Assembly (NCBI GenBank): GCA_965644295.1
Contig: CBFFRP010000035.1
Span: 1-64,000 of the forward strand
Length of the DNA stretch: 64,000 bases
Source: Paraphysomonas bandaiensis
Taxonomy: Eukaryota > Chrysophyceae
Direction of reading: 5' to 3'
Shown: positions 9,875-20,318 of the stretch, piece after piece
Position numbering within the stretch: the stretch's first letter is position 1
Layout: the number at the start of each line of letters is the position of its first letter
The notes under the pieces: model-generated
The model's database searches: none
What the model saw: the letters and a program-made list of their open reading frames with translations, nothing else
Told to the model about the DNA's origin: nothing
Translations under genes and position numbers: made by a program

Positions 9875-12800
9875 TCAATTGAGGGTGACTCCGGTGGTAT
9901 GCAGTAGCTCCCCTAACACTTTTTTCTCATCCTCATCAAGAGACGACTGCAGTGCTCCGGAGTACTTGGAAGGGTGGGCGGCACAAAGGGCGCTCAACTG
10001 ACGGGCAAACTTGAGCCGTGCTTGTGAGAAGTCATCAGTACCATCGCTAGTGTTCTCTATAATCTGAGCATATGCTAGCTTCGAGTACGCACTGTCAAAC
10101 TCTCTTGCCTCTGCTTCTTCGTCAGGGAAGATATCGTCCCTTTCCCCAGTAGCAGACGGGGTTTTCCGAATGAGTTCCAGCAAAGATTTAGCGAGAAGAA
10201 TCCAGGACTTGGAGTCATTAGCGACAGGGGTTTCGCAGAGGAAGAGGGAACATCCTGAGACAATGCGACTTACCTCGGCAGCATCCGACATGGCAAATGA
10301 CGCAGCGTTGGGATGCAGGATTTGCTCTACGATCATACCAGTCATACCAGCCTGAATGCTCTCCAGAGATTCGTATATGAACATGGGGCCGATGGCAGAC
10401 GTCGCCACAACGCAAAGAAAGTGAACAAAGAGGCGGCAGTATTGAGAAGTTTTGTTCTCCTGCATTCTCATGAGCATCAGCTGGAGTACCATGGGCATGT
10501 AGCCAGTCATTGTCTGTTGCGGGCAATATCGCACCACAGCACAAATTATCTTGAATGCGTACACCTCGTTGGCCTGAAGAAACATACAAATTTAGTAAAA
10601 TACTATAACACGTGAGAATGCGTACCTTGGAGGCCAATAACTTTTGAAATACTCCAAGCACACCCTCTAGTAGGTTCCTTTCTACGATCTCTGCAATACC
10701 CTGGTGCACGTATGCAAGGATGAGGTCGGTGAGGGCTGGAACGTTTCCCTTCCTGGTCCACAGCACAGGGGAGAGAAGAGGGGGAAAGAGTCCTTTATAA
10801 GCCTCAGAAAGGCCAGACCCAGTAGGACGGTAAGATAATAATTGGGCAAGTATCTGGAATACGTAAGGCACAAATTCGACCACATCCAGCTGCAGAATGG
10901 ACTGGAAGGGCGGGAACAACAACGCCTCAAACTTGCTCGTAGATTCCGCTGCCTGTGCTGCGGAAACAGCCGACGAGGGAGCGCAACTAGATCGCACAAG
11001 CAAGGCGAGGCATTCGAAGAGGTAGTGATTGAAATGGGGGTTGGCAGGATTCCGACACACACGCTCCAGAGCATTAGTAAGGTGCCGGAGGACAAGCTCG
11101 GTGACAGAGGTAATATCAGTACCACACACTGATAGCACGCGCATTACACACTTCATTACGTAATCGTTCTCTGGGAGATCTTCATTGTCAAGAACAGGAA
11201 AAAGTGCTGAAAAAAGAGCGTGCAACATGGGAGACACAGTCTCCCTACCTAGTCTGAGGGGCCCAGTAGGTACAGAAAGCAAGCCCATGGCAGAGGAGGA
11301 AGCATCAGCATCTCGATCCCTAACAGTCAAGAACTTCTCAATACACAAGGCGGCGTATGTTTGGATGACGATATGCTCTGAAGAGAGATGTCGGATTAGA
11401 TGTGGCATCAACTCAACCAGGAAGGCAGCAGGGAAGTGTGATCGGAAGGTACAAATGAGTTTAATTGCATCGGCCTTAACAATAGGCCGTGCGTTCACAT
11501 TAGAATCATGTAGCTCAGGGAGAACATGTGTATTGAAGATTTCGAGTATATTCACGTGAGAATTTAGAGTTCCCGCACCTTGTGTGGTCGAAGAAGAGAC
11601 CACAGACACGGCAAGTACAAGATGTAGGGCCCCATCCTTGGCTTTCCAATCTTGTCGCCCAGTGCTCTCGTATTGCTGGAGCATGGCTGTGATGTATGAG
11701 ACACAAAGTTGTGATGTTTTTTCAGCAAAGAACTTTAGCAAAGCCCTCACAAGTTCACAAGCACACCTCCTGCGTGTATCCTGGTCACTACCCTCGATGT
11801 CTTTACGAATATAATCCAAGGGATTATCCTCAAAGAGCTCCTCATCGCTCTCTGTCGCCATAAGATTTGGCACCACGATTTGCTCAACAATCTGTTGCAA
11901 TACTTCATCAGTAAATAGTTGCACATTCATCTGCTTGGAAGCCACTGTCGTCAAGAATTTTATAGATACTGTTGCCAAAATATCGTATCTTGGATCGGCT
12001 TTTACGTGCACCAGTAGCTGCCAAATGATTTCTGTGAAGGTCGGTAGGTATGGAGTGAACATCTCTTCATACTTAGTCGCGTAAAGGACAAGATTTTCTA
12101 TTATAGCTGCCTTTAGTCGCTCTATCGGGCCTGACTCAGAGCTCTCCCCAGAATTCTCTAGATTTGTGTTTGTGTAGGTTAGGTACTTGGCGAACCCCGG
12201 CATCCATGTCTCTGTGTTGTCCTCGAAGTACTCCGGAATGTCCTGCCAATTAAGCGAAAAAAATACCCTCGAAGTCAAACGCAGAATTTCCAGTACCACC
12301 TTGGTGCTCTCTAAATTAGATCCGGCAGCATCTAGCATTGCGGATCCCTGCATGAAAAGCTTGGTGAGAGGCTCCTGAAACCCTTTCAAACAATACAATA
12401 GCTCCTCATACAGAGCGTCCGACTTGAAGACATAACGAAATCGCTTCATAATGCTGTTCGCAGTAACCATTACTCCATGAATAACATTTATGTCATCAGA
12501 TCCCAAGCGCTCTATTAAATGAGGAAGAAGATTTTGCCACTTAGCCGGAAAATCATACTTCGAAATAATCGACACAGCTTCTGCTAATTGTTGCTGAACA
12601 TCACGGGGAGTCGTACACATCAAGTCAACCAAATGTATCTTGATATTATCTCTGTCGCTATCAGGAATGGGGGTATCATCCTCAGTCTGCCATCTTTTCT
12701 TAATGGCATTTTTGAATAGAACTGAAGCGGAGAGTCTGGTGGCTACGTACTCAGGTGAATCCGACCTTGACAGCGCGCTAATTAAATGAAGAATCACTAA

Positions 12801-12982
12801 TGTGAACCCCGGCTTGTCTTCCATGTCATTGAGAGCCTTCTCAGCTGTATACATCAGCAGTGAGGACAGAATCCACATATATATCAGCTGTGGTTACCTT
12901 CTCGTCTCTTCGTATTATCAGACGACAGTACCTGGACCAATATGCCCTGAACATGGTGGAGGGTAGCATCATTGATTTCCAT
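9875..12982 (-). CDS. CSE1: Exportin-2, importin-alpha re-exporter (CSE1/CAS)
   Basis: This karyopherin-beta family exportin returns importin-alpha from nucleus to cytoplasm with Ran-GTP. Three exons are read: 12982-12898, 12844-10626 and 10573-9875, with introns of 53 and 52 nt. They give 1000 codons, matching the family length of about 960-1000. The N-terminal exon encodes MEINDATLHHVQGILVQVLS and continues into the importin-beta N-terminal region and HEAT repeats. ASVLFKNAIKKRW, DFPAKWQNLLPHL, NSIMKRFRYVFKSD and NPLDYIRKDIEGSD are diagnostic CSE1 stretches. YMPMVLQLMLMRMQ falls in the C-terminal part. Reading straight through the second intron would give a false, truncated C-terminus. The gene appears intact and housekeeping. 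Confidence 0.96.
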
Positions 12983-14049
12983 TGCAATGAAATTAATTTA
13001 TTTCAATATCTAACGCAATGGTTGTGTTAGGTGTGCTCTATATGCGATGCACTCGTATATGGTGCCTATATATGTATGTATATACACACTCCAGCTTCTC
13101 GAATTCAATTCTCCCCCACACATCTACACATCTACACATATGCCTACACACATACACCATATACATATATACAGCCTGGGCGGTGTAGGTGTAGTCTGCC
13201 AACGTATAGATTGATTGATTTAGAAAGCCAACTGTAAGAAAATCATCACCAGCAGCAGTCAATGTGATTGGCTTCGAATCCCGCCCTTGTATACCGCCGT
13301 ATATCAAAAAAGTGCAACTCCCTCATTTTTGGAGTTCAGAATTTGGCACAGAAAATGTGTAGTTTTTTAGGGCTTTCTAACAAAGTACTCTCACACACAG
13401 ATGGACATGCAGGGTGTATATACAGCAGTACATGATGTACGTAAGTAAGAACCAGTAGCTGAAGCAATATGCATCTTATGCTGTGAATAGATATCAGCGA
13501 CAAGATATACAGAACGACGTTAATCTTCTTACTGAAAGGAAGTAGTTGTCATTTTTACTTGCTACTGTAAACAAACAATATCTAAATACTTATGAATATG
13601 TTGGCAGAGAGACGATTCAACATGCCGTTATGTACATGTTGGTGTCTGCAGTGATATTGACAGAAGAAAGACTTTTACTTAGCTACATGTAAAAGCCGAA
13701 AGACTTTCTATCTTCACCGCTATCTTAAATTTTCGATGGAGCGCAATAGTCGCATGAGCATATGCGAACGCCTATATCGGATTTGATCTAATCGGACCTT
13801 CTCACAACGAATATAACATTATACCGCACATGATATAAAGCTTTTTGAATAGGTATACGAGAAAAACCGATTCCAGACTGCCAACGCTTTGAGAACAGTC
13901 AAGCCTAACTATGATCATGATGATTGTGTGTGGTGTGCGGCAATGTGATGCTCTTGTGGCCACTCAGTCGTTGCTACAGAAAAATACTGTAAACCATATG
14001 AAGCTACATCATGACTAAAAGGATCCTTGATAGAATCTAGTTTAACCCA
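12983..14049. promoter_or_regulatory. Upstream region of CSE1, otherwise no gene
   Basis: Upstream of the CSE1 ATG are TATACCGCCGTATATC (about 13289-13304) and TATACAGCAGTACATG (about 13420), instances of a motif seen before many genes in this window. A CACA/TACA-rich tract occupies 13080-13190. No coding region is recognised in 13300-14050. Assignment as promoter is inference from position and recurrence. Confidence 0.45.
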
Positions 14050-14190
14050 GAGTGAAAGTCTTATTATTAGCAGTAGGCGTCAAGAATCGACACCAGAGAA
14101 GTAGTTAGATTAAGACTAGTCAAGCTAGATCGACCTCTACCAGTAACTAATTAGTGTAAATTCTCATATCCTACTATTTAACACTACAGA
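14050..14190 (+). repeat. Dispersed repeat family 2, copy A
   Basis: This shares with 17085-17190 the ordered words AGCA(G/A)TAGGCGT, an AAGA(A/G)TC.. segment and ATATCCTACTATTT(A/G)(A/G)C(A/G)CTAC. Shorter copies in opposite orientation are at 21640-21695 and 54690-54740. It is non-coding. Confidence 0.65.
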
Positions 14191-14669
14191 AGTTTAACCC
14201 ATCAACAACACATGAAAATTATACGATATACACTTTACATGTACTAGCGATAATATAAAATATTAAGTGGTTGTACAATGTGTAATCAAATTACTCAGTC
14301 TTATATATATATATATATATATCATTACACCTTCACTAAATTGTCTGCGATGGATGAAACGTCGTCGTACATCACCGCAACTGCATTTTTCGTACTACTA
14401 TCATATTTTTGTACTCTACATTCACATATATAAACACATGTACTATATTTATGCCATTCTCGCTTCTCTGCACGTAATATTTCTTTTTGGGTGAAGTAAA
14501 ATCCTAAAGACTAGCCTATGTAGAAAACAAAAACGATCATGCTATAAATACTTCCAGAAAAATTCAAGACACAAGTTGTAATCACTAGTTCTTATGATTA
14601 ATACAATCCCTATCTACGTAACTACATAAGCCTGTAACCAGCAGTCGAGGGCTGAATCAACAAAACAAA
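14191..14669. other. Intergenic, AT-rich; (TA)n stretch
   Basis: A short (TA) run lies at about 14303-14320. Nothing else is recognised between the repeat and the 3' end of the first HIR gene. Confidence 0.5.
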
Positions 14670-15765
14670 TTACATGCCAGCGTTAGCCTCCATGACACCA
14701 GACCGTACGCTGTTAGAGTCGCTTGGAAGAAACACAGTCTTGGTACCAGCATGACTCCCGACTTCCTGTATTGCATTAAACGACGCCGTCAGCACATATA
14801 ATATGTCGATAAATATCAGCTACATACCTGCAGGGCATCGAAGTACTGAGTCAGGACAAGAAGATCCATCACATCACGAGAAGATGTATCGCTGACTTGG
14901 TTGTTAAACTCTAAGATGCTCTCCCTGTATACAATAAAGTCAAGCGCCTGAGACCGCAGAGTAAGTTACCCACTTGAGTCCATCCATAATAGCGTGGCGA
15001 GATCTGGCAACACCGACTCCGGAGAGGTGCATACTTTCTGCCTCCGCCTCTGCCCGCTTCACCTGTATCCAGTGCCACACATTAGCCTACGAAAAAGAGG
15101 TTTAATGTATAAAAACCTTTAGAAGTTTTTCGCCTTCTGCACGCTGGTAGGAGGCCTCTTTGATGCGCATAGAGGAATTTATCTCGTTCATGGCATCACG
15201 TACGCGGTTATTGGGGGAAATGTCAGTCACAAGAGTCTGGCATATAGAGAATCCGTATTCAGAGAATACCTCCTGAAGGTTGGTCTTAAGAGTTTGACTG
15301 ACTTCATCTTTGCAGTCAAACGCCTGGTCCAGAGTAAGTGCACATATCGCAGCACGAAGGGTGTCATATATATACGATCTCATTTGATCCTGATAATTTG
15401 TATAAGTACAACCCCGTATCATCATTAACAACTCTGACCTGAGAATCTGAGAGAGAATAAAAAGCCTGGTACACTTTCTCTCTGATGACCTGAAACTGCA
15501 CACTGACATTCACCATCACAAACACCTGTTCACCATTAGTCACACATCCAACGTTAACGCACATCATGCCCATTCATACATTGTCCAATGTTTTTGTTTC
15601 ACAAGTGACATCAAGCTGTTGAATTCTTAGAGATATTTTCCCGGCAATGATTTCATACGGGCAGCACACGAACACTAAGCCAGGGTTAGCCAAGCGATTG
15701 TACTTCCCGAACCGTTCAATTATACCCACATCAGAAGTACTGATAGTAGCGAAACAGCAAGCCAT
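14670..15765 (-). pseudogene. HIR/band-7 (SPFH) protein with a frameshift, copy 1
   Basis: This belongs to the hypersensitive-induced-reaction branch of the SPFH/band-7 (prohibitin, stomatin) family, membrane-microdomain scaffolds. Exons are read as 15765-15580, 15525-15439, 15389-15117, 15062-14974, 14926-14828 and 14765-14670. N-terminal MACCFATISTSDVGIIERFG has the acylatable Cys pair and SPFH start. [41 protein letters not shown] and VMDLLVLTQYFD are family hallmarks. The exons sum to 830 nt, not a multiple of three. The break lies at about 14872-14886, where the expected Ser-Ser-Arg-Asp junction is offset by an apparent 2-nt gain in a GAGAGA run; one frame stops at TGA, the other at TAA. 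Either a recent pseudogene or a sequencing indel. Everything else, including the C-terminus ending EANAGM, is well conserved. Confidence 0.85.
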
Positions 15766-16865
15766 TGTGGATTACTGTAACTCGTCGATAAGTGTGGTGA
15801 AATATGCTGCGAGAGTCTCTAGGAGGCTACAGGCTACAGTGCATACCTTCATGCTCCCAATCACGATACAGCAGGATGTCACACACGCAGCCAGTGCAGT
15901 TGTACATATCAAATCCCACCCACTTGTATCCCACCCCAGTATACCTGATATACGGCGGTATATTATTGGATATGGGATATAGCATACTATAGCATGATGT
16001 AGCTAAGCTGGATACTACATACCGTATACCGGTACAGAGTGAGATCGCAACAAGGATCGCACGGCCTCGATATTAATGAAAGATAAGAACGCTCATGGCT
16101 GGAGTGATTTCAAGCATAAGGAGTTGGACGTATTGTAGCTGAGGTGTTTAGTTGACGCAGTAAAGAATAATAAAGAGTGTTGATCGTACATAGAGACAGG
16201 GATCATGCATGGACTAAATCAAGGGGCACGGCCGAGCAAGTGTATCAATACTTGTTAATGTTGTGAAACGATGAATAGAATTAATCCCTTACTTCAAGAT
16301 CATCCGTTACATCTTTAACGGTCAGATGCAATGAATAGAAGTGGATTTATTCACACGCACATATCAGTGTCAATAGCCTTCTTTACTAGATGGACTGATT
16401 TAATCCCTACTCACAGATAACATCAATATCAAGGCAGACTTGGGCAGCTATTGAGATCTATTTAAATCTAAGAGACAATTCACTACTAGGTGGGGCACTC
16501 ATATAGCTTTCATATTAGACTGTGGGGATGTCGTAATTACCATGGAGAATGTAATGTATTTTTAGTCCTGTTTACAAATGTGCTAATATGAATCAGGAGA
16601 GTTATGGATTCACTGATTTGCCTATTGTCGTGTTTTGTGTTTATATTTTGACGACGCGAATCCCATAATTTATATTGACGAGTCATTTCAATCATTCGAG
16701 TAGGCATCAATTAACAACCATTTTGATGCCCACTGAAGTATCCGTCAATAATCAGTTCTAATATATTATACATTCTACAGAATATTATCAATTATTTGAG
16801 TACCATTAAATTGTTGTAACGCTATTACCCGCAGTTCTGTCTATATAGTCATCTTGTCACAAAAG
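15766..16865. promoter_or_regulatory. Upstream region of HIR copy 1, otherwise no gene
   Basis: CAGTATACCTGATATACGGC and the following GGTATATTATTGG (about 15938-15970) lie about 175-205 bp upstream of the HIR copy 1 ATG. They resemble the recurrent TATAC-GCNG motif of this window. The rest of the stretch up to 16865 is AT-rich with no recognised gene. Confidence 0.45.
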
Positions 16866-17060
16866 AAATGTTTATTAAACCTAAATTGGGTTCAACAGAG
16901 CGCTCATACTAACACCGGGCATATATAAACATTCAACTTCAATATTCGGTTTCAACAGACATTATTTTCATCTAAATTATGATATTAATTATTGACTGTT
17001 ATTTTAATGTAATTTCATTATATCACACTATTATAGGGAAACCACAATGATAAATGTAAA
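16866..17060 (+). repeat. Dispersed repeat family 3, copy A (left part)
   Basis: This is collinear with 46800-46990. Shared words include AAATTGGGTTCAACAG, ACATTCAACTxCAATATTCGGTTT, AACAGA.A.TAT.TTC and TTAATTATGATATT variants. A second homologous block lies further right in both copies (18150-18225 and 47215-47290; GTGCTTATCAGGATTG, then ACACAGCATT). The intervening distance is larger here by roughly the length of the hAT insertion at 17247-18032. Confidence 0.7.
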
Positions 17061-17084
17061 TCCACTTTCAAAGTCGATTAGTAG

Positions 17085-17190
17085 TGAATATCTTATTTAG
17101 CAATAGGCGTGTAAGAGTCAGAAGTAATGTAGCAAAATAATTTAACTAAATAGTGATATCCTACTATTTGGCGCTACGAAAGCTGCTTGT
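17085..17190 (+). repeat. Dispersed repeat family 2, copy B
   Basis: This contains AGCAATAGGCGTGTAAGAGT followed by ATATCCTACTATTTGGCGCT, matching 14050-14190 in the same orientation and the complement of 21640-21695 and 54690-54740. Confidence 0.65.
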
Positions 17191-17246
17191 GCGTCACGGC
17201 AAGCACCAAGGTGCAACCACTTTCGCTCTCTGTTCTTAGGGTGAAC

Positions 17247-18032
17247 CAAGGATTGGGAAAAATATATTGCAATACTATTGTTAGATAGTGTTCCATCAAT
17301 AGTATTGATGGAGTTTTTAAACCGGCCCTACAATACTATTGCAATATATTAAAATATATTGTACAATAAATTGCCATATATTAGTTTGACTAATCAGTAA
17401 GTAAACACATCCGTAGTTTTTAGTACTTGTCAGTATAAGGTCTAAGGTGACTTGATTATCAAACCCACTACTCTTAACTAATTAAAAGTTTCCTCATACT
17501 CATCCTCTGAGCCATCATCGGTGATATCATCATCACCATATTCATCCAATATTAATTAAAATATGCTTGCATCCGACCACAGCTGTCAATTAGCTTTCAG
17601 AAACAACAGCATAAGAATAGTAGGATGCATACGTTCGCGCAACACTGATGTAATCAGTTTAGCCGCGCTCAACAGGCGTTCAGATGTATTGGTAGTACAT
17701 ACTACATAACTCGTGCACCTGTACGAAGATATTTCAACTTTCCGTTTCTTAAATTTTTGAGCTGATTGAAGAATTTTTTCCGCATAGCCAACTTCAGCTT
17801 CGTCGTCCTCTGTGTAGTTGAATAATCACTGTCTGAACGGAGATTTATATACATGGACTTATACCTTTTTACCCTACAGTTAAGAAGCTTTCTGTATATA
17901 ACTATCATACTATTGATTGCAATAAATTGCAATATAGCTATTTTAACAGAAACAATATTGATGGAATATTTGACCAGTCCACCAATCAATATATTTTACA
18001 ATATAATTGCAATATACTGTTCCCTATCCCTG
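17247..18032 (-). mobile_element. hAT-family DNA transposon, 786 bp, non-autonomous
   Basis: The ends are imperfect terminal inverted repeats of about 27 bp (left CAAGGATTGGGAAAAATATA, right end complement CAGGGATAGGGAACAGTATA, both continuing TTGCAAT; 23 of 27 match). They are flanked by the exact 8-bp direct repeat GGGTGAAC (17239-17246 and 18033-18040), the target-site size made by hAT transposases. The CAGGG-type terminus is also typical. Inside, on the minus strand, is a remnant of a hAT C-terminal dimerisation domain (17586-17696). Subterminal TATTGCAATA and CAATA words recur in both orientations. The catalytic region is missing, so movement would need an enzyme supplied elsewhere. Confidence 0.88.
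17586..17696 (-). pseudogene. hAT transposase C-terminal (hATC) remnant
   Basis: The minus strand from 17696 down to the stop at 17586-17588 reads TTNTSERLLSAAKLITSVLR followed by ERMHPTILMLLFLKAN. This is the hATC dimerisation signature (SERxFSxAGxIxxxxR...P..xxxLLFLK..). It is bounded by stops and frameshifts upstream and carries no catalytic residues. Its position inside the TIR-bounded element supports the hAT assignment. Confidence 0.85.
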
Positions 18033-18040
18033 GGGTGAAC

Positions 18041-18640
18041 TATCCCGGATGCTTGACTGCCTTCAGTAGGCAGCCCAATATCCCGGATTCCCTTGAGGTA
18101 GGCCCATTCCCGGATGCCTGTTTATTCGTCAAGGCCCAAAGATGTCTATAGGTCGTGCTTATCAGGATTGTGAGCCTCGTATCATGTACACAGCATTCAA
18201 GTTCATTGCACTAGCAGGTGTTAAACGTGTTGTATATAAAATGGTGATGATAATATTAACCATGGAGTGCTTATACCCTTTAACAGCAAGTAAGCTACAA
18301 ATAGCTATACATTCTAGATATTAGGTTTTCAACATCATGAGGTGTAAGGTTGCTCTCACAGAATCTGCGCGCGATCCATATGGTCTGCCAACATGGTGGG
18401 TGTGGTCTATGAGTGACTGCATAGAATCAGCGCAAAATCTTGAACTTATATGTAGTCTATGGTCTACCAAGGTGCCTACACTATGGCCACACTGGTACTA
18501 CTGGATAAAATGTATCTCCCCGTGTACAAAAAAAATATGTCATTTTTACCGGTGCATGCAAGTATTTCTACATAGTAAGAACTAATTTCATTTCACAGCC
18601 AACAGTTGGACATGAAACGGAAACACTTCAACATGGGAGT
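18041..18640. other. Repeat family 3 right part and intergenic
   Basis: 18150-18225 holds the right homologous block of repeat family 3 (GTGCTTATCAGGATTG, GTACACAGCATTCAAG). Between 18041 and 18130 CCCGGAT recurs (about 18050, 18085 and 18113) in a C-rich context. No gene is recognised up to the stop of HIR copy 2. Confidence 0.5.
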
Positions 18641-19699
18641 TTACTTTCCTGCAGACGCGCCATTGAGTTGGCTCCTTAGACGATTTACCGAGTCAGGGCC
18701 ATGCGGCAGGAAAAGAGTGCTTCCAGCAGTACTCTTGTGTCCAACATCCTTCAACATATCAAAGTACTGGGTAAGGAGCAACAGGTCCATAACATCTTTA
18801 GCAGATGCGCCCTCGACTTCGGCAGCAAAGGTCGAAACGGTGTCTTGTAAACCATCTACAAGGGCCTTTCGCTGTCGAGCAATACCAAGTCCAGTGAGGT
18901 GTTTGCTCTCGGAATCTGCCTCTGCTGCCTTAACAAGCAGAATCTTCTCAGCGTCCGCCTTGTACGAATTGGCCTGTCTCAATCTCTGGGAGGCTATATT
19001 AACACTATAATCAGCACTTTAACCAGAACAAATGAGATGCGTACCATTAATTTCATTCATTGCGTTCTTAACAGAATTGTCAGGGTCTAGGTCAATGATA
19101 AGCACATTCACAATTTTGTATCCATAGTCGTCCATAAGATCAGCAAGGGAATTCTTCACATTATCAGCGATCTCACTCTTCGATGAGAAAGCGTGATCCA
19201 AGTCAAGCTTTGGTAGAGACGAGCGAATACCATCAAAAACATATGATCTGTAGAGATGCATATGAGATACCTTAATGTCGTGCGTACTGCGTACCTTATT
19301 TGAGCTCGATGGTCCGACAGTTTGTAGTACGCATCATATACTTTGTCGGCAATAACAAAATACTGCCCATTGACAAACATCAGCCAAAAAATCACAGACA
19401 TAGCGAGGCGCGACTCACCTGTACCGCAACAGACACCTTTACGAACACATTATCCTTCGTCTTCGTGTCGCACATGACATTCAGCTGCTGCACGCGAAGA
19501 GACATGTGGCCGACAATGCTTTCGCAGGGGCATCTGATGCACACACATCCCGCTACAGTACACATGACCGGCGACACGCACACACATACATACATACACA
19601 CACTCTACCTGGAGAGATCCTACTGTACTCGCCACAGCTCTCTATGACAGCCACTTCAGTCTCTTTGATACAGGAAAAACATCCGCACTGGAGAGCCAT
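18641..19699 (-). CDS. HIR/band-7 (SPFH) domain protein, copy 2, intact
   Basis: This is an SPFH/band-7 protein of the hypersensitive-induced-reaction group, expected at the inner face of the plasma membrane. Exons are 19699-19609, 19552-19419, 19362-19295, 19247-19045 and 18993-18641. Introns are 47-56 nt and the total is 282 codons, the usual HIR size. The N-terminus MALQCGCFSCIKETEVAVIE carries Cys residues suited to acylation. SLRVQQLNVMCDTKTKDNVF, DAYYKLSDHRAQIRSYVFD, VKNAMNEIN, GLGIARQRKALVDGL and AKDVMDLLLLTQYFDMLKDV are the conserved core and oligomerisation segments. It lies head-to-tail with the frameshifted copy 1 about 2.9 kb away, so the pair arose by an old tandem duplication. 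The proteins have diverged strongly at the C-terminus. Confidence 0.95.
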
Positions 19700-20318
19700 G
19701 ACCAATTATAATATATGGGATACGAAGCGTATCTATTAATATGTTATGAGATACTGTCAGTGCATATAGAGCCAGCTGATACTCACCCTGCGCTGCTATA
19801 CATACACACACATACACATACACATACACATGAACTACAACACGAGTAACTACTACTGCTGCTGTGAATATAGATGGATATCCTAATGGTATACACCAAC
19901 GGGTTACACGCAGATAAGATACGGGTATCTATCCGTATGTGTTGATTCAATAAATTTTGAACCCCCACCATACAGAAATACACATATATCTACCCAATAT
20001 ATACGGCAGTACGGAGTATGCAGTGTCCACATGGACATCCTAAGAATTCCTAGAGTGCGGCAATCGCATACAGTGGCATACGAGACATCTTCCTATGCGC
20101 ACATGTACAGCAGTATACCTCTACAGAGTACAGTACCTAAACATACAGCAGTAGTATGTATGTTGTAATAGCGGCGGCACATACACACACAGGCCAGATA
20201 GGCTAACTTCACCTGACATCTTAAGAGTTATTTGAACAGCTCAACGGCCTCTGACTCACTCGTATTTTTATCTCATTTATATCACAACTGTATCACGTAA
20301 CGGCAATCATCTGACTGT
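19700..20318. promoter_or_regulatory. Divergent promoter region between HIR copy 2 and globin
   Basis: The 619-bp interval separates two divergent start codons. It contains ACATGTACAGCAGTATACCT (20101-20120), ACATACAGCAGTAGTATG (about 20141), TATATACGGCAGTACGGAG (about 19998) and a CACA/TACA tract near 19800. The GCAGTATAC-like words recur upstream of other genes here. The regulatory role is inferred. Confidence 0.5.

Noticed and set aside
10218-10585. Alternative C-terminus of CSE1 by reading through intron 2
   Set aside because: The splice at 10625/10574 gives the family C-terminus; read-through does not.
13080-13190. CACATACA-rich tract as possible microRNA/CRISPR-like array
   Set aside because: Irregular simple sequence with no repeat-spacer pattern.
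17853-18585. Short open frames around the hAT right end
   Set aside because: No similarity to hAT catalytic segments and no splice context.
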